NCBI RefSeq assembly: GCF_035920445.1
Contig: NZ_CP109162.1
Coordinates: 1,922,001-1,986,000 of the forward strand
Direction: 5' to 3'
Length of the DNA: 64,000 bases
DNA from: Nocardia sp. NBC_01730
Lineage (GTDB): Bacteria; Actinomycetota; Actinomycetes; Mycobacteriales; Mycobacteriaceae
Shown here: positions 13,201 through 25,500 of the stretch, piece by piece
Numbering within the stretch: position 1 is the first letter of the stretch
Layout of the letters: each line of letters opens with the position of its first letter
Translations under genes and position numbers: made by a program
The notes under the pieces: generated by a model
The model's database searches: none
The model's input: the letters and a program-made list of their open reading frames with translations, nothing else
What the model was told of the DNA's origin: nothing

Positions 13201-16200
13201 TGCACCAGCGCCTGTAGCTCGACTTCGTCGTCGCCAGGCCGGATCGGTGCCTGCAGCATGACTTCCTCGACCACCTCGCAACCGATTCGGCCGCCGGCGG
13301 CGAGGAGGAACTCGAGCAACAGCACGCCCGGCACCACCACCGCTCCGTGGGCCATGTGGTCAGCGACCCACGGATGGGTGCGCACCGAGAACCGGCCGGT
13401 GAACAACCATTCGTCGGTCCCCGCCAACCCGACCACGTCTGTCAGTATCGAGTGATCAGCTGATGGCTGCGGCGCGTCGTTGCCGGGCGACAACCAGAAC
13501 CGGCGATGCTGGAAGGCATAGGTCGGCAACGGAACTCGTCGTACCTCGTGGCCTGCGAATAGTGGATGCCAGTTGACTCGCGCGCCTGCGAGATGGGCCT
13601 GTGCGAGCGAGGTGACGAGGTGTGTCACCTCGTCGGTCGACCGCCGGGAGGCCGCGGCCACCCATGGGGCCGACTCGGCCTCCTGGTCCTCCAGGCACCG
13701 ACGGGTCAACGCGGCCAACACCGCGTCCGGGCCTACCTCGAGGAAGCGGCGCGCACCAGCCGCGGCGAGAGTGTCCACGCCTGGTGCGAACCGGACACAG
13801 CCCCGCACTTGCCGCACCCAGTACTCCGGGTCGGTGACCGCGTCACCGGCGAGCTCACCGGACACGTTCGACACGATCGGCACGCTCGGCGATTCGTATG
13901 TAATGTTTTCGGCCACCGACCGGAACTCCGCCAGCATCGGATCCATCCGCGCGGAATGGAAAGCGTGGCTGACCCGCAGCCGATTCGTTTTGACTCCGGT
14001 GCCCGACAGCTGCCGCTCGATCTCCTCGATCGCGTCGGCGTCTCCGGACAACACTGTCGATGAGGGGTCGTTCACCCCCGCGATCGACACTCGGTCGCTG
14101 AAATCGGCGACGATGTCGGCCGCTCGTTCTTCGCCGATCGCCACGGCGAGCATCGCGCCACCGTCGGGCAGCGCGCCCATCAACCGGCCCCGCGCTGCTA
14201 CCAGCGCGCAGGCATCCTCGAGCGACCACACGCCGGCCACATACGCTGCCGCCAACTCCCCGATCGAGTGCCCGATCAGCAGATCCGGTGTGACACCGAA
14301 CGATTCGATCAGCCGGAACAATGCCACCTCGAACGCGAACAACGCGGGCTGGGTGTACTCGGTCCGGTCCAACAACCCTTCGGTGTCGGTGAACATCAAC
14401 TCCCGCAACGACCGCCCCAACAGGGGATCGAACTGTCCGCACACCTTGTCCAAGGCCGCCGCGAACACCGGAAACGCGCGATACAACCCCGCGCCCATTC
14501 CGGCTCGCTGTGCCCCTTGACCGGTGAACAGGAAAGCCGTCTTCCCCGCTGCGATCTGTCCCTCGATGACCGAAGACGACCCAGCGCCCGAAGCCAGAGC
14601 CGCGAGACCTGCCAAGAGCTGTTCTCGATCGGCGCCGAGGACCGCGCCACGGTGGTCGAAGTGCCCGCGTGCCTCGATCAGGGAATACGCGACATCGGCG
14701 ATATCGAGTTCAGGTCGTTCGATCAGCCACTGCCGCAAGCGATCCGCCTGTGCGTGCAGCGCGTCGGCGGATTTGGCCGACAGTAGCAGCGCAACCACGT
14801 CGCCGACCATGGTGGGTTCAGAGCCTGCCCCGGTATGCTTTTGGCCGGAGTCGCCGCTGGGGCCGTCGCCGCGCGACATTGCGGTCGAGGGCGCCTCTTC
14901 GAGGATCACGTGTGCGTTGGTGCCGCTGATGCCGAACGACGACACCCCGGCACGGCGGACTCGGTCGGAGACGGGCCACGGCTCGGGCTCGGTCAGCAAC
15001 CGCACCGATCCCGCCGACCAGTCCACATGCGGACTCGGCGCGTCCACGTGCAATGTCTTCGGCAGGGTTTCGTGTCGCAGTGCCGCGACCATTTTGATGA
15101 CGCCACCGATACCCGCGGCCGCGACCGCGTGGCCGATGTTCGACTTCACCGACCCGATCCGCAGCGGCTGGCCGCGATCGGATCCGTACGCGGCGATCAG
15201 TGCCTGGGCCTCGATCGGATCACCCAACCTCGTTCCGGTGCCGTGCGCCTCGACCGCGTCCACATCCGCCGACTCCAAGCCGGCATCGGCCAATGCCGCC
15301 GCGATCACCCGCTCCTGCGACGGACCATTCGGTGCGGTCAAACCGTTACTCGCACCATCCTGATTGATCGCGCTACCACGCACCACCGCCAACACGTCAT
15401 GACCCAAGCGCTGCGCATCCGACAGCCGCTCGAGCGCCAGCACGCCTACGCCTTCGGACCACGTCACACCGTCGGCGGCGGCGGCGAACGCCTTGGACCG
15501 CCCATCGGGCGCCAACCCCCGCTGGCGTGCGAAGTCGACGTACAGACTCGGGCTCGCCGACACACTGACCCCGCCCGCCAGGACCAGGGATGCCTCACCC
15601 CGGCGCAGCGTCTGGCAGGCCAGATGCAGCGCGACAAGCGACGACGAGCACGCGGTATCGACCGTGACCGCGGGCCCCTCCAAACCGAAAAGGTAAGCAA
15701 CACGCCCGGATACCACGCTGATCGAGGTCCCGGTCAGGCGGAAGGCTTCGTACTCGCCGCTCACCCCACGCGAGTAACCCGACGAGGAAGCACCGACGAA
15801 CACGCCGGTGTCGGTGCCACGCAACGAGGCAGGGTCGATCCCCGCGTCCTCCAACGCTTCCCAGGAAACTTCCAACATCAGCCGCTGCTGCGGATCCATC
15901 GCGGCCGCCTCACGCGGACCGATACCGAAAAAGCCGGCGTCGAAAGCGCCCGCATCGGAAAGGAATCCACCTTCCCGGCTGTAGACAGTGCCCGGCATGT
16001 CCGGATCCGGATCGAACAACCGCTCCAGATCCCATCCCCGGTCCGACGGGAACGGCGTGATCGCGTCCCGGCCCGCCGCGACGAGGTCCCACAACTGCTC
16101 GACCGATCCGACACCACCGGGGAAACGGCAGCCGATACCGACGATCGCGATCGGCTCCTCGGAACGAGTCCGGCGGGTCACCCGCCGCACACCGAGTTCC

Positions 16201-19200
16201 ACGCCTTCCAGGCGCGAACGCACCAACCGTGCCACCGCCCTCGGGGTCGGGTGGTCGAATATCAGCGTCGTCGGCAACTCCACCCCGGTGGCCGTCACCA
16301 ACACATTCCGCAGCTGTTGTCCACTCAGCGAATCGAACCCGAACGCGGTGAACGGCAAATCCGGATGCACGGCCTCCGACGAATTGTGGCCGAGTACCAC
16401 CGCGGCCTGCTCGGCCACCACCGCGAGCACCAGCGCGTCGCGTTCGTGCTCGGCAACGGCCAACAGCCGTGGCGCCAGCGGACCCGCCGTGACAGCACGC
16501 TGCCTTCGGGACGACACCGCGGCGCCCAGCACCGGATGGTCCGGCCGGATCAGCCCGGCACGGCTCACATCGCCCGGCCCCATGCCTGCCACGACCCCCG
16601 GCGTCCAGCACTGCCGCCGCTGGAACCCGTAGGTCGGCAGATCCACCCGCGCGGCCGGTGGCGCCAACACCTCCGGTGTGACGTCGATACCGACGCAGTA
16701 AGCGTGTGCCAGCGCGGCGGCGAACTGCTGCGGACCGCCATGGCCGCGCCGCAGCGTGCCCAGGACAGCCACGTGGTCGGCTTTGCCGATCGAGTCCGCT
16801 GTCAACTCGATCGCTGTGGAAACCACCGGGTGCGGGCTGGTCTCGACGAATACGTTCAGCTCCGAGCGCATCAACGTCTCGATCGCTTCGGCGAACCGCA
16901 CCCGCTCGCGCAGCCCTCGATACCAATACCCGGCATCCAACCCTGCCGTGTCCACGAATTCCGCGGTCACGGTCGAGAAAAACGGAACCGAACCCGTTCT
17001 CGGTCGAATCGGCGCCAACTCCGCCAGCACCCGATCCCGAATTCGTTCCACCGCCACCGAATGCGACGCGTAGTCCACCGGAATCTGCTTGGCCCACACC
17101 CCGTCGGCCGCGCATCCGGCAAGAAACTCACTCAACGCGGCCGACTCGCCCGAAACCACGGTCTGTCCCGGGCCGTTCACCGCCGCGACCGACAACCGAT
17201 CACCGAACACCACCAAACGGTCCGCCACCGCCTCGGCCGCCGAACCGACCGATACCATGCCCCCCGAACCCGCCAACACCTCCGCGACAGCACGAGACCG
17301 CACCGCCACCACTCGTGCCCCATCAGCCAACGACAACCCGCCGGCCACCACCGCCGCCGCGATCTCCCCCTGCGAATGCCCGACCACCGCGACCGGCTCC
17401 ACCCCACCAGCCCGCCACAACCGCGCCAACGACACCAACATCGCGAACAGAACCGGCTGCACCACATCCACCCGATCCAACGACGCCGCACCCGCCTCCC
17501 CGCGCAGCACCGCCGTCAACGACCAATCCACGAACGGCGCCAACACCGCCTCACACTCCGCGATCGACTCCGCGAACACCCCACCCGACGCCAACAGCTC
17601 CCCACCCATCCCCACCCATTGACTCCCCTGCCCCGGAAACACGAAAACCGCCCGCCGGGACGCAGCACGACCCGTCACCACATAAAGCTCGTCCTTGTCC
17701 GGTCCCGCCACCGGATCGACCAACCCCGCCAACCCCGCACTCATCCCAGCGACGTCATACCCGACCACCCCACCCCGCCACTGCAGCGCCGTACGCGAAC
17801 GCGACAACGAAAACGCCACATCACCGGCACCGGCCTCCGGATGATCGGCCAACCACTCCCGCAACCGAACAGCCTGCTCCCGCAACGCCTCCCGACTCTG
17901 CCCCGACAACACCCACACCAGAGGCCGCGAACCATCCGCGGTTGTGGTCGCTTCGCCTGCAGCCGCCGCAGGCGCTTCCTCCAGGATCACATGCGCGTTC
18001 GTGCCACCCATACCGAACGACGACACCCCCGCCCGGCGCGGCGCGGCGGTATTGATTGCGGCGCTCGCACGGCCCTCGCGGTTACGCTCGGCTGCCGCTT
18101 CGGGCCCACCGCTCGACGCCGCAGTAGACCAGTGCTCCGCCACGGTCTGCACCCGCAACCCGAGCGCGTCGAGCGGGATCCGCGGATTCGGGGTGTGAAA
18201 GTTCAGGCTGGGCACCAATTCCCGATACCGCAGCGACAATGCGGTCTTGATCAGACCCGCGATCCCCGCGGCGCCTTCCAGATGTCCGATATTGGTCTTG
18301 ACCGAACCGACGGCCAACGCCGCGCCCGCGGGCCGCCGGACGCCATAGGTCTCACCAAGAGCCGTCGCCTCCACCGGATCTCCTGCGAGCGTGCCAGTTC
18401 CGTGCAACTCCACATAATGTACCGACGCCGGTTCCACGTCCGCGGCCGCCAGCGCCGCCCGAATAACATTCGTCTGCGCCGCCACACTCGGCGCGCTCAA
18501 CACCTGGCGCGCGTTGCCGCTGTTGACCGCACTACCACGGATCACCGCGTAGATCCGGTCGCCATCGGCGACCGCTCGCGCAAGCGGTTTGAGCACGACA
18601 ATGCCGCCGCCTTCACCACGCACCGTGCCATCCGCGCGTTCGTCGAACGTATAGCACTTTCCCGACGGCGAGTGCGCGCCGAATTGTTCGTAGCGCTCAC
18701 CACTCAACGGCGAAAGAATGAGATTCAGCCCGCCCGCCAACGCCACATCGCATTCGCCACTGCGCAGCGATTCGCATGCCAAATGCACCGCGACCAGCGA
18801 CGAAGACTGCCCACTGTCGACGACGATACTCGGGCCGGTGAACCCGTAGTAATTGGAGATCCGGTTGGCGGCCACCCCCCTGCCGACGGCCGACAACGAA
18901 TGCCTACCGACACCGGATTTGCCTTGCGACGCCACAATTTCGGCGAAATCGGTGCCAATGCTGCCCAGGAACACCCCTGCACGCGCGCCGTTTCGGTCTC
19001 CATAGCCCGCGTCTTCCAACGCCTCCCAGCTCAGTTCGAGACCGAGCAGCTGCTGCGGATCGATCGACCGCGCCTCATTGGGCGGCACACCGAAGAAGTC
19101 GGCATCGAATTCCGACGCCGAACCAAGGAACCCGGCCGTCTCATCGATTCCCGGACGGTCGGCAGGAGCCGATCCGACAGCGTCACGACCATCGCGCAGC

Positions 19201-19286
19201 AACCGCCAGAAGTTGTCGAGGTCGGAAGCGCCCGGCATCCTGCACGACATTCCGACAATAGCGATCTCATTCGCTGATACGACCAT
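4236..19286 (-). CDS. Modular type I polyketide synthase: loading module plus extension modules 1 and 2
   Basis: A 5,016-residue PKS that starts the assembly line. The start at 19286 has AGAGGA five bases upstream and almost no docking sequence before the first KS, as expected for a starter protein. Loading: a KSQ decarboxylase (Gln160 in DSGQSSS replaces the catalytic Cys), an AT with GHSQGE (Ser638) and YASH (methylmalonyl type), and an ACP (Ser986), predicting a propionyl starter. Module 1: KS (Cys1213), malonyl AT (Ser1674, HAFH), DH (His1977, but Glu2145 in HPALMEL instead of Asp), KR with TGGTGGLG and LDD (B-type), ACP (Ser2764). Module 2: KS (Cys2993), malonyl AT (Ser3479), DH (His3788, Asp3960), ER with an NADPH motif near residue 4390, KR, ACP (Ser4895), predicting full reduction. 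The C-terminus ends in an acidic docking tail ([12 protein letters not shown]) suited to the next gene. Specificities come from motifs and are not proven. Confidence 0.96.
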   Translation of the reverse strand: MVVSANEIAIVGMSCRMPGASDLDNFWRLLRDGRDAVGSAPADRPGIDETAGFLGSASEFDADFFGVPPNEARSIDPQQLLGLELSWEALEDAGYGDRNGARAGVFLGSIGTDFAEIVASQGKSGVGRHSLSAVGRGVAANRISNYYGFTGPSIVVDSGQSSSLVAVHLACESLRSGECDVALAGGLNLILSPLSGERYEQFGAHSPSGKCYTFDERADGTVRGEGGGIVVLKPLARAVADGDRIYAVIRGSAVNSGNARQVLSAPSVAAQTNVIRAALAAADVEPASVHYVELHGTGTLAGDPVEATALGETYGVRRPAGAALAVGSVKTNIGHLEGAAGIAGLIKTALSLRYRELVPSLNFHTPNPRIPLDALGLRVQTVAEHWSTAASSGGPEAAAERNREGRASAAINTAAPRRAGVSSFGMGGTNAHVILEEAPAAAAGEATTTADGSRPLVWVLSGQSREALREQAVRLREWLADHPEAGAGDVAFSLSRSRTALQWRGGVVGYDVAGMSAGLAGLVDPVAGPDKDELYVVTGRAASRRAVFVFPGQGSQWVGMGGELLASGGVFAESIAECEAVLAPFVDWSLTAVLRGEAGAASLDRVDVVQPVLFAMLVSLARLWRAGGVEPVAVVGHSQGEIAAAVVAGGLSLADGARVVAVRSRAVAEVLAGSGGMVSVGSAAEAVADRLVVFGDRLSVAAVNGPGQTVVSGESAALSEFLAGCAADGVWAKQIPVDYASHSVAVERIRDRVLAELAPIRPRTGSVPFFSTVTAEFVDTAGLDAGYWYRGLRERVRFAEAIETLMRSELNVFVETSPHPVVSTAIELTADSIGKADHVAVLGTLRRGHGGPQQFAAALAHAYCVGIDVTPEVLAPPAARVDLPTYGFQRRQCWTPGVVAGMGPGDVSRAGLIRPDHPVLGAAVSSRRQRAVTAGPLAPRLLAVAEHERDALVLAVVAEQAAVVLGHNSSEAVHPDLPFTAFGFDSLSGQQLRNVLVTATGVELPTTLIFDHPTPRAVARLVRSRLEGVELGVRRVTRRTRSEEPIAIVGIGCRFPGGVGSVEQLWDLVAAGRDAITPFPSDRGWDLERLFDPDPDMPGTVYSREGGFLSDAGAFDAGFFGIGPREAAAMDPQQRLMLEVSWEALEDAGIDPASLRGTDTGVFVGASSSGYSRGVSGEYEAFRLTGTSISVVSGRVAYLFGLEGPAVTVDTACSSSLVALHLACQTLRRGEASLVLAGGVSVSASPSLYVDFARQRGLAPDGRSKAFAAAADGVTWSEGVGVLALERLSDAQRLGHDVLAVVRGSAINQDGASNGLTAPNGPSQERVIAAALADAGLESADVDAVEAHGTGTRLGDPIEAQALIAAYGSDRGQPLRIGSVKSNIGHAVAAAGIGGVIKMVAALRHETLPKTLHVDAPSPHVDWSAGSVRLLTEPEPWPVSDRVRRAGVSSFGISGTNAHVILEEAPSTAMSRGDGPSGDSGQKHTGAGSEPTMVGDVVALLLSAKSADALHAQADRLRQWLIERPELDIADVAYSLIEARGHFDHRGAVLGADREQLLAGLAALASGAGSSSVIEGQIAAGKTAFLFTGQGAQRAGMGAGLYRAFPVFAAALDKVCGQFDPLLGRSLRELMFTDTEGLLDRTEYTQPALFAFEVALFRLIESFGVTPDLLIGHSIGELAAAYVAGVWSLEDACALVAARGRLMGALPDGGAMLAVAIGEERAADIVADFSDRVSIAGVNDPSSTVLSGDADAIEEIERQLSGTGVKTNRLRVSHAFHSARMDPMLAEFRSVAENITYESPSVPIVSNVSGELAGDAVTDPEYWVRQVRGCVRFAPGVDTLAAAGARRFLEVGPDAVLAALTRRCLEDQEAESAPWVAAASRRSTDEVTHLVTSLAQAHLAGARVNWHPLFAGHEVRRVPLPTYAFQHRRFWLSPGNDAPQPSADHSILTDVVGLAGTDEWLFTGRFSVRTHPWVADHMAHGAVVVPGVLLLEFLLAAGGRIGCEVVEEVMLQAPIRPGDDEVELQALVQAADKSGRRTFECFYRKSSDGEWVRNATGALAAQRDGDSALLSRLRTEEWPPVDAELVDSATLPEQITEDTGLEYGPAFIGVRAVWQRGDAVFSEVVLDTDAAPESGRHEVHPALMELVVHAGLSRLVFRRANSAPNTGWLLFRWGGARFYKPADGGRWATEVTSLRVVAVKTGAESVSVAAVDADGNPILSVDAVVMRRYDVNEFRSSLPGDEAGLYQVRWESVAVGPVDRHVPAMAVLGDATVSGIDAFAASIADIVAAERVPRVVVWRASELFADGPGAVRARVHGTLGTLKSWLAEDRLSGIRLVVVTTGGAGLSGEVPDVGAAAVWGLVRSAQSENPGRFVLVDEDSAEPLDVDRIAAVLRSGEPQVAVRGPEVLVPRLTRASVSEGAVPQSAPERSQPSDHREKPYPALRDGTVLITGGTGGLGALFARHLVAEHGVRRLVLTSRRGPEAAGADELVAELVQAGTDARVVACDVADRDALRKLLDAIDSDGGLTAVVHAAGVLDDGTVESLTTEQVDRVLVPKVDGAWHLDELTRDRDLSAFVMFSSIAAVLGSAGQGNYAAANSFLDALAQRRRAAGLPATSLAWGPWNQSSGMTSGLGSTAIVRLGRLGLGQLENAEGVRLFDDAVADADARLAPIRFDASELRRTSDPDALPAVLRGFVRRSARAAGQPSAGLAAGSLGARLAQVPEAQRGGVVLEVVLAQAAAVLGHDSAIEIRPDQRFDEIGFDSLGGVEFRNRLAKATGVQLPSTLVFDYPTPAAVAKFVQSRVEPKPVGEPVEKTVRRVRADEPIAIVGMGCRFPGGVKSPDELWELLVSESDATSDYPTDRGWDLERLFDEDPDKPGTVYARRAGFLDNAGYFDAGFFGIGPREASAMDPQQRQLLEASWEALEDAGIDPVSLRGTDTGVFVGACYSGYFDRVAGELQGYRLTGTQSSVLSGRVAYYLGLEGAAITVDTACSSSLVALHQACQALRQGESSLALAGGVTVAASPYLSVDFARQRALSPDGRCKSFSAAADGVGFSEGVGVLVLERLSDAQRLGHNVLALVRGSAVNQDGASNGLTAPNGPSQERVIAAALANAGLEPSDVDAVEAHGTGTTLGDPIEAQALIAAYGQGRAGQPLRIGSIKSNIGHTVAAAGVGGVIKMVQALRHETLPKTLHVDAPSPHVDWSAGTVELLTAAQPWPRNGRARRAGVSSFGVSGTNTHVILEEAPARSVRSSPEEVAQRDLGGLRTDRIGHRRAPVSQPAPSSSVAVPWLVSASSESGLRAQADRLRQWVIDNPDTDVWDVAHSLVTSRARLDCRGAVVGGDRDELLTGLADLAAGSPGTTEATAGTGKVAFLFTGQGAQRTGMGAGLYAAFDVFAAAFDEVCAQIDPLLDSAHPSPDRHLSRSSALLLRDLMFDRSNAALLDLTAFTQPALFAFEVALFRLMESFGVVPDMLIGHSIGELAAAYVAGVWSLEDACALVVARGRLMGALPEGGAMLAVAVGEAEVAGIVAGFDSGLSVAAVNGPSSVVLSGDVFAIDKIENTFAVDGVRTSRLRVSHAFHSALMEPMLDEFRIVAQGLTYHQPTLPIVSNVSGVVVDAEVTDPGYWVRQVRGCVRFAPGIDTLVEAGVRRFVEIGPDAVLAAMTRHCLAERQDIEARSTVVAAARHSVDESTQFVSALTQAAVAGIEVDWTALFAGRVRDRVPLPTYAFQHQRYWLQPVGVADVWQSGLDDAGHPLLGAMVRLPDSQDVVFTGRLSRAGHPWLGDHTVAGAALLPGAALVELALHVGTVIGCPRLAELVIEAPLPLPSAAAVELRVVAGGPDEMGVGTVSVYSRSCSGDESDRTEDQWVRHAVATVTAQSDLPSPDTRMDSWPPAGATAIEIDDAYADLAELGYEYGPAFRGLTALWRRDGEVFAEVALPEQIRSEAVEFGVHPALLDAALHAILLGGLVSGSRAGAIVVPFSWENLTLHAAGASALRVRATATGSAPGGERIAVTLADPAGMAVAEVDALTLRPLSIDVLGPADRRTDDVGYTVDWVALPDPVGELAVAETWSPAEDGETVTIAERDATVLRLDAQRWSERSSIDAAAVDGDVPATVRDSVITLAARVRRLLTAERLIVAVTRQAVAVHPGEPVNLPAAAAWGLLCTAQSENPDRIVIVDVDDWADYRNAVALALTLTGEPQLALRRRTAHAPRLELAVDGMNGLFGSSGAHTGPAGPSTWALTLRGKGTLTAENFGLSDNPDALEPLGPGQVRVSMRAMGLNFRDVLIALGTYPDPNGRIGGEGAGVVLEAASDVTEFAPGDRVFGLISGVGSVAVADRRLLAPMPRGWSFAQAAAVPIVYATAYYGLADLAGAQAGETLLLHAATGGVGMAAVQLARHLGLRLLVTASEPKWNVLRDMDFDDSEIGDSRTLDFERKFLEVTEGRGVDIVLDSLAGEFVDASLRLLPRGGRFVEMGMLDRRDRVEVAAAYPGVDYHSFMLMEVGPDRLGEILTALLGLFEAGELAPYPTTAWDVRQAPEAYRYLSRARHIGKNVLTVPTPLRPDGTVLITGGTGGLGAVAARHLISAHGVRRLVLTSRRGPEAPGAAELAAELTVLGAHVDVVACDAADRVALEAVLAAIPAQHPLTGVVHAAGVLADGLLATMTAEQIAMVLRPKVDAAWNLHEATKDLDLSMFVLYSSITGVIGNPGQANYAAANVFLDALAQHRQVSGLPATSVVWGPWERSGGMTSALGEADFARLRRQGFIPLGDVDGMALFDAALAGGRSAFVAVRIDRNALAETDPDGSRAIMRGVARRARRRVSATTSEQPTALNGRSTGSAPLAAQLLGRSAVEQERVILDVIRVQAAAVLAHGTADSIASDKPFSDLGFDSLGVMEFRNRLKSAVGVQLSSTTMFSYPTPEALAGYVRQEIAPIGDPVERTAAGDLAGLEAMVERVLAVAGDDEATVTALLGISDRLRSHVGGRRQRDEYDDFAAHSGSELLDLIDEEFGRA

Positions 19287-19336
19287 GGGATTCCTCTATC
19301 TCGCCTCACGGGATGCCAAGAATTTCGATTTCGTGC

Positions 19337-19552
19337 TCATGAACTTCTCGGCTCGGGGCCGCCGCGCTCCGCGAGCCAGCGTCGTATCTCCTCCGCCGCG
19401 GCCGAAGACGCCGGTCCGATGATCGAGAAGTGATCCGCATCGACCTCGACCGTCTCGCCTGTGTGCATCCACCCGGCCATCGGCTCGGCGAGATCCAGCC
19501 CGGGCAGCGGCGTCGAAGCCCACCCTCGTTGTCGGCCATCGGTAGAACTCCT
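19337..19552 (-). pseudogene. Collapsed PKS gene relic: start signal joined to a thioesterase 3' end
   Basis: Twenty bases after the stop of the upstream PKS gene there is a good ribosome site (AGGAG, 19548-19552), then an ATG at 19539 beginning MADNEG, a form seen at PKS docking starts. About 20 bases later the sequence becomes a second copy of a thioesterase C-terminus in another frame: 59 codons (19516-19340) from STPLPGLD through the catalytic-His segment DADHFSII to EEIRRWLAERG, then a TGA at 19337-19339. The copy clearly matches the end of the intact thioesterase at 19560-28685 but is not identical to it. The start and the body are out of frame, so no full protein is made. The simplest reading is a large internal deletion in a former PKS gene; partial duplication of the neighbour's 3' end is the alternative. 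Confidence 0.75.
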
Positions 19553-19559
19553 GATCGTC

Positions 19560-22500
19560 TTACTTGCCACGCATTGCGCTTTCGCGCTTGTGTGCGTCAG
19601 CAGCCGGGTCGGCCACGGCCATATCCGGGCCGGCCATCGCCCCCACCTTCGCCTCGAGCCAGCGTCGTATCTCCTCCGCCACGACGGTGCAGTTCGCTCC
19701 GATAATCGAGAAGTGGTCCGCATCGATCTCGACCGTCTCGCCGGCATGCAGCCACGTGGGCACCCGCTCAATGCGATCCATCCCGGGCAACGGCGTCGAA
19801 GCCCGCAGGCTCAACGTCGGCGCGGCGATCGGCGGCACGGATCGCTGTTCGTCGAATATCTGCATGTACTTCGCCATCGCGACCAGGCCGTGATCGTCGA
19901 TCTCGGTCATTTCGTGTCCGATGTCGAGCACCGTTTCGATCGCACTGACGGTCGCGCGACGACGTTGCTCCGCATCGTCGGGCGCGTAGGGGTCTACCGA
20001 TATCACCGCCGCAGGGCTGCGCCCGCTCTTCTCGAGGCGATGCGCCAACGCCTGTGCGATCGCACCGCCCGCCGAATAGCCGACAAGAACAACCGGAGCC
20101 CCGCCGCCGACGTCCTCCACGGTCGTCGCCAAGCAATCCAGCAACGCATCCAATGATCCAGGCAGCAGCTCCCCGGGGCGGGTTCCCGGCAGGCGCAGCG
20201 CGGCTATCGCGCGGTCACGGCCGAGCGCGCGCGCCAGTCGAGCGAACTGGTGCGGTCCGGTACCGACCACGAACGACGGAACGAAGATCAGCGAGGGTCG
20301 GGTTGTGCCCCTGCTCAGGGGAATCGGCGTCGGCTTGGCGGGCAACTCGGCGGCGGTGGTGAATGTCTCGGCGAGCTTGGCGCTTTCCAGCAGCATTGGT
20401 ATCGTGGCGCCGACCTGACCGCGCCGGCGCGCAGCCAGAAAGAGGTTGGTGAGGCCGCCACGCAATGCGGATTCCACGGCGCGGGCTTCCGGCATTCGGA
20501 AGCGGAGATAGTCCAGCGCCTGAGTCGTCGGGTGATCGAAGGCGAGCGGGGTGGGCAGCTCGTCCTCGCCTACCACCTGCACCGCGTCCGCAGTGACCGA
20601 ATGCCCGACACCACCGGCCACGACCGGCGCATCCGCATTCAGCCAATAACGCTGACGTGCAAAAGCGTACGTCGGCAACGACGCCCGAATCGGGGCCCGA
20701 CCGGCGAACACAGGCCCCCAGTCCACGTCGATGCCCGCGTTGTGGGCGTGCGCGAGAAGCGTCAGCAACTGCGTCACCTCATCGACACCGCGACAGCCCG
20801 CGGCCGCCACCAACGACGTCGATCCGAGATCCTCGGGCAGGCACTGCCGGGTCATCCGCGCCAATACCGTATCGGGACCCAATTCCAAAAACCGTCGAAC
20901 ACCCAAGTCCAGCAAGGCGTCGACACCGTGCGCGTAACGAACTGTGTCGCGCACGTGACCGACCCAGTAGCCTGGTTCGGCGAAAGCCGCACCACCGACC
21001 ATGCCGAACACGTTGGACACCACCGGCAACAGCGCACGGTCGTAACTCAGCCTCTCAGCTACGGCCTCGAATTCGGGCAGTATGGGATCCATTGCGGCGG
21101 AATGGAACGCGTGGCCGACCCGCAGCCGTGAGGTCGCGACCTTCTCCGCAGCCAGCATCGTCTCCAACTTCTCGATGGCGTCCTCGTCACCGGAAAGCTC
21201 GACCGAGGACGGGCCGTTCACCGCTGCGATCGACAGCTGCCCACCGAACCCGGCGACGACCTGCACCGCCCGCTCTTCAGAAATCGCGGCGGCAAGCATC
21301 GCACCACCGGCCGACAACGCACCCACCAACCGACCCCGCGCCACGACCAACGCACACGCGTCGGCCATCGACCACAGCCCCGCCGTGTACGCGGCGACCA
21401 GCTCCCCGATCGAATGCCCGATGAGCACATCCGGGATGATCCCGAACGACTCCAGCAGCCGGAACAACGCCACCTCGAACGCGAACAACGCAGGCTGGGC
21501 AAACTCCGTCCGATGTACCAGATCCGCACCCGCGGCACCAAAGACGATGTCCTTCAACGAGACACCGGGTAGCAAGGATTCCAACAAACGGTCGAACTCG
21601 GCACACAGCTCGTCGAACGCCGACGCGAACACCGGGAACGCCGCATACAACCCGGCACCCATACCGACACGCTGCGACCCCTGGCCCGTGAACAGGAACG
21701 CGACCTTCCCCCTGACCGGGGTGCCCTCGGCAACACCCGGCGCAGCCGAACCCGCCGCCAAATCCGCCAACCCCGCAAGCATCGCGTCCCGGTCGCCCGC
21801 GACGACTGCCCCACGCCAATCCAGCCGGGCCCGCGTCGTCAACAACGAATACGCCACATTCACCGGTTCCGCCTCCGGATGCACCGCCAACCACTCGCGC
21901 AAGCGTGCAGCCTGCGCCCGCAGTCCCTCTTCGGATTTCCCGGATACCAGCAACGGCACCATCGGCGAACCTACGGGCGAATCGCCTGCCGAGACCGGCC
22001 CCACCGCGCGTTCCGGTCCGGCCGGTGCCTCCTCCACGATCACGTGCGCGTTGGTGCCGCTGATCCCGAACGACGACACCCCTGCACGGCGTACCCGCTC
22101 ACCCGCGGGCCACGGCTCCGCTTCGGTCAGCAACCGCACCGATCCCGCCGACCAATCCACATGCGGACTCGGGGCGTCGACATGCAGCGTCCGCGGCAAC
22201 AGTTCGTGGCGCAACGCCTGCACCATCTTGATCAGACCACCCACACCCGCGGCCGCTTGCGCGTGCCCGATATTCGATTTCAGCGACCCGATGCGCAGCG
22301 GCTCCCCGCGCTCCTGCCCGTAGGTCGACATCAATGCCTGTGCTTCGGTCGGATCGCCCAATGGCGTCCCGGTCCCGTGCGCCTCCACCGCATCCACGTC
22401 AGCAGACTCGAGACCCGCGTTCGCCAATGCCGCGGCAATCACCCGCTCCTGCGACAGGCCGTTCGGCGCGGAAAGCCCAGTCGACGCACCATCCTGATTC

Positions 22501-25500
22501 ACCGCACTGCCACGGACCACAGCGAGAACGTTGTGTCCCATCCGCTGCGCGTCCGACAACCGTTCCAACACCAATACACCCGCACCCTCCGACCACCCCA
22601 CACCGTCGGCCGAGGCCGAAAACGACTTACACCGACCGTCCCGCGACAAACCCCGCTGCCGGGAGAACTCCACGAACAGAAATGGCGTCGACATCACCGT
22701 CACGCCTCCGGCCAACACCAAGGAGCTATCACCCTGCCGCAGGCTTTGACAGGCCAAATGTATCGCCACCAGCGACGACGAGCACGCCGTATCCACCGTC
22801 ACCGCCGGGCCCTCCAAACCCAACGTGTACGCCACCCGCCCCGATGCCATACTTCTCGCCGAACCGGTTCCGACGTATCCCTCCGCGATCTGCCCCGCCG
22901 CCTTGGCGACCTGCTCGTAGTCCTGATACGAGACGCCAGTGAACACGCCGGTGTCGCTGCCCCGCAGCGACACCGGATCGATCCCGGCATCCTCCAAGGC
23001 TTCCCATGACGCTTCCAACAACAACCGCTGCTGTGGATCCATTGCGGCAGCCTCACGCGGGCCGATCCCGAAGAACCCCGCATCGAAATCACCCACACCA
23101 CGCAGAAAACCACCCTCCCGCGTGTACACCTTCCCGAACCGATCCGGATCCGGATCGAACAAACCCTCCACATCCCAACCACGATCCACCGGAAACTCGC
23201 TCACAGCATCCGAACCGGACGCGACGAGATCCCACAACTGCCCCGGCGATTCGACACCGCCCGGAAACCGGCAACTCATCCCCACGATCGCAATCGGCTC
23301 ATCGGTCCGGATCCGGCGCGCCGGCCGTGCGACGTCGCGGCCGGCATCCGCATCCATTTCGCCGATACGAGATTGCACGAACGCCGCCACCGCCGCGGCG
23401 GTGGGGTGGTCGAACACCAGCGCCGACGGCAGTTGCACGCCGATCGCCTTGGCGAGCCGGTTACGGAATTCCAGGCCTGCCATCGAATCGAAGCCGAGCT
23501 CGGTGAACGGTGCGGTGGGATCGATCACCTCACTGGAGATATGCCCCAACACTCCGGCGACCTGCTCCCGAACGACCTCGAGCACGATTGCCTCACGCTC
23601 GCCCGCCCGGGCAGCGCCAAGCCGTCGCTTCAACGTCCCGCTCGTGTCCGCGGCTCGACGCACCGGCACCGCGACAATCGAATGCAATATATGCGGCAGC
23701 GACCCCGCACGCGCCTGAACCGACAGGGCCTCGGTGTCGAACTCCGTCCCGATCACCGCCGGTGCTGCCGCGCCGATCGCATGATCGAACAACGCCAAAC
23801 CGTCCGCCGTCTCCAACGGCCGCACCCCCATCCGGCCCAGCCGCGCCATCGCCGCACCATCTAAACCGCTGGTCATGCCGACGCCCTGATTCCAGGCCCC
23901 CCACGCAATCGAGAGCGCGGGCAAGCCTGCCGCCCGCCGACGCCACGCCAGCGCGTCCAGGAAGGCGTTTGCTGCCGCATAGTTGCCCTGCCCCGGTAAA
24001 CCCACCACACCCGCGGCCGACGAGAAAAGCACGAACGCGGACAGATCACGATCTTTGGTCAACTCGTGCAGATGCCAGGCGGCATCCACCTTCGGCGCCA
24101 GCACCCGATCCACCTGTTCGCCGGTCAAGGTTTCGATTGTGCCGTCGTCGAGTACGCCTGCCGAATGGATCACCGCGCTCGGCGCGAATTCGTTCGGCAA
24201 CTCCGCCAACAGGGCCGCTACCGCCGCACGATCGCTCACGTCACAGGCCACGACTCGCACCTGCGCACCCGCGGCCGTCAAGTCACTCACCAGCCCGGCC
24301 ACACCTTCGCCACGCTCCCCCCGCCGCGACACCAGCACCAACCGCCGAACGCCGTATGTGTCGACGACATGCCGAGCCACCACGGCTCCCAAACCAGCGG
24401 ATCCACCGGTGATCAACACCGCACCCGTACCCAACGGTGACCGCGTCGCCAACGCCGGACGCAGCTGCCGCCGTAACCGCGGCACCCGTAACCGGCCATC
24501 GCGCACAGCCAGCTGCGGTTCGTCCGAACCCACCACCGCAGCAACAACATCCACCGTCACGTCCTCATCGACGCCCACATCGACGAGGACGAATCGGCCC
24601 GGATATTCGGACTGCGCGCTCCGCACCAACCCCCACACCGCCGCACCCGCCGGATCCGACAACTCGCCCGGCATGCCCATTGCACCCCGCGTCAACACGA
24701 CCAGTCGCGAGCCGCTCGAACGCTCCTGGGCCTGCCAGGTCCGCAGCAGTTCCAGCGCTGAGTGCACCCACGCGCGGGTCCGCACCGCCACATCATCGTC
24801 GTCGCCGCCGATCGAACCGTGCCCGACGGGCGACCACACCACGACCTCCGGCATTACCTCGCTGTCGAGCAATTCCGCAAGGTCGGCACGAACATCGGCC
24901 CCCACGACATGACCGGCATCAAGGACCACCATCGACCTCACCACCCCGATGGGCCTGGACGACACCGACACCCATTCGACATCCGACAGCGATGCACGAC
25001 GACCGAATCCACTGTTGAGCACCTTCGCGTCCACCGGGCGGGCGGTAAGCGACTCGAGGCTGAGCACGGGTGCACCCGCGTGGTCGAGAGCGACGACCCG
25101 AACTCGCTCGGCATCCAACCGGACGAGCCGAACCCGGATGGCCGACACGCCAGCACGGTGCAACCGCGCCCCGGTGAAAGAGAACGGCAACGGCAGCCGC
25201 CCCGAGGGCATGTCCGACGCCAGCCCCTCGATCGCCGCGTGGAATGCGGAGTCCAGCAACGCCGGATGGATCCCGAACGACAATGCCTGATCACCGGCAT
25301 CGGCCGGGAGTGATGCCTCGGCAAGCAGATCGTCACCATCACGCCACACCGACCCAACCCCCTGGAAGGCGGGGCCGTAACCGAACCCCAACTCCGCCAG
25401 ATGGCCGTAAAGCCCGCCGGTCGGCACCGGATCGGCGCCCGCGGGCGGCCATTCTTCGCTCACCGATCCATGCCGTTCCGACTCGATCCACGCGGGAACA

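Noticed and set aside
14835..19277. A 1,480-codon open frame on the plus strand opposite the loading PKS gene
   Set aside because: It is the antisense shadow of strongly biased GC-rich coding; it is full of Arg, His and Pro and shows no domain. The same holds for other long plus-strand frames such as 4740-7103, 2668-4338, 7395-8675 and 10383-13112.
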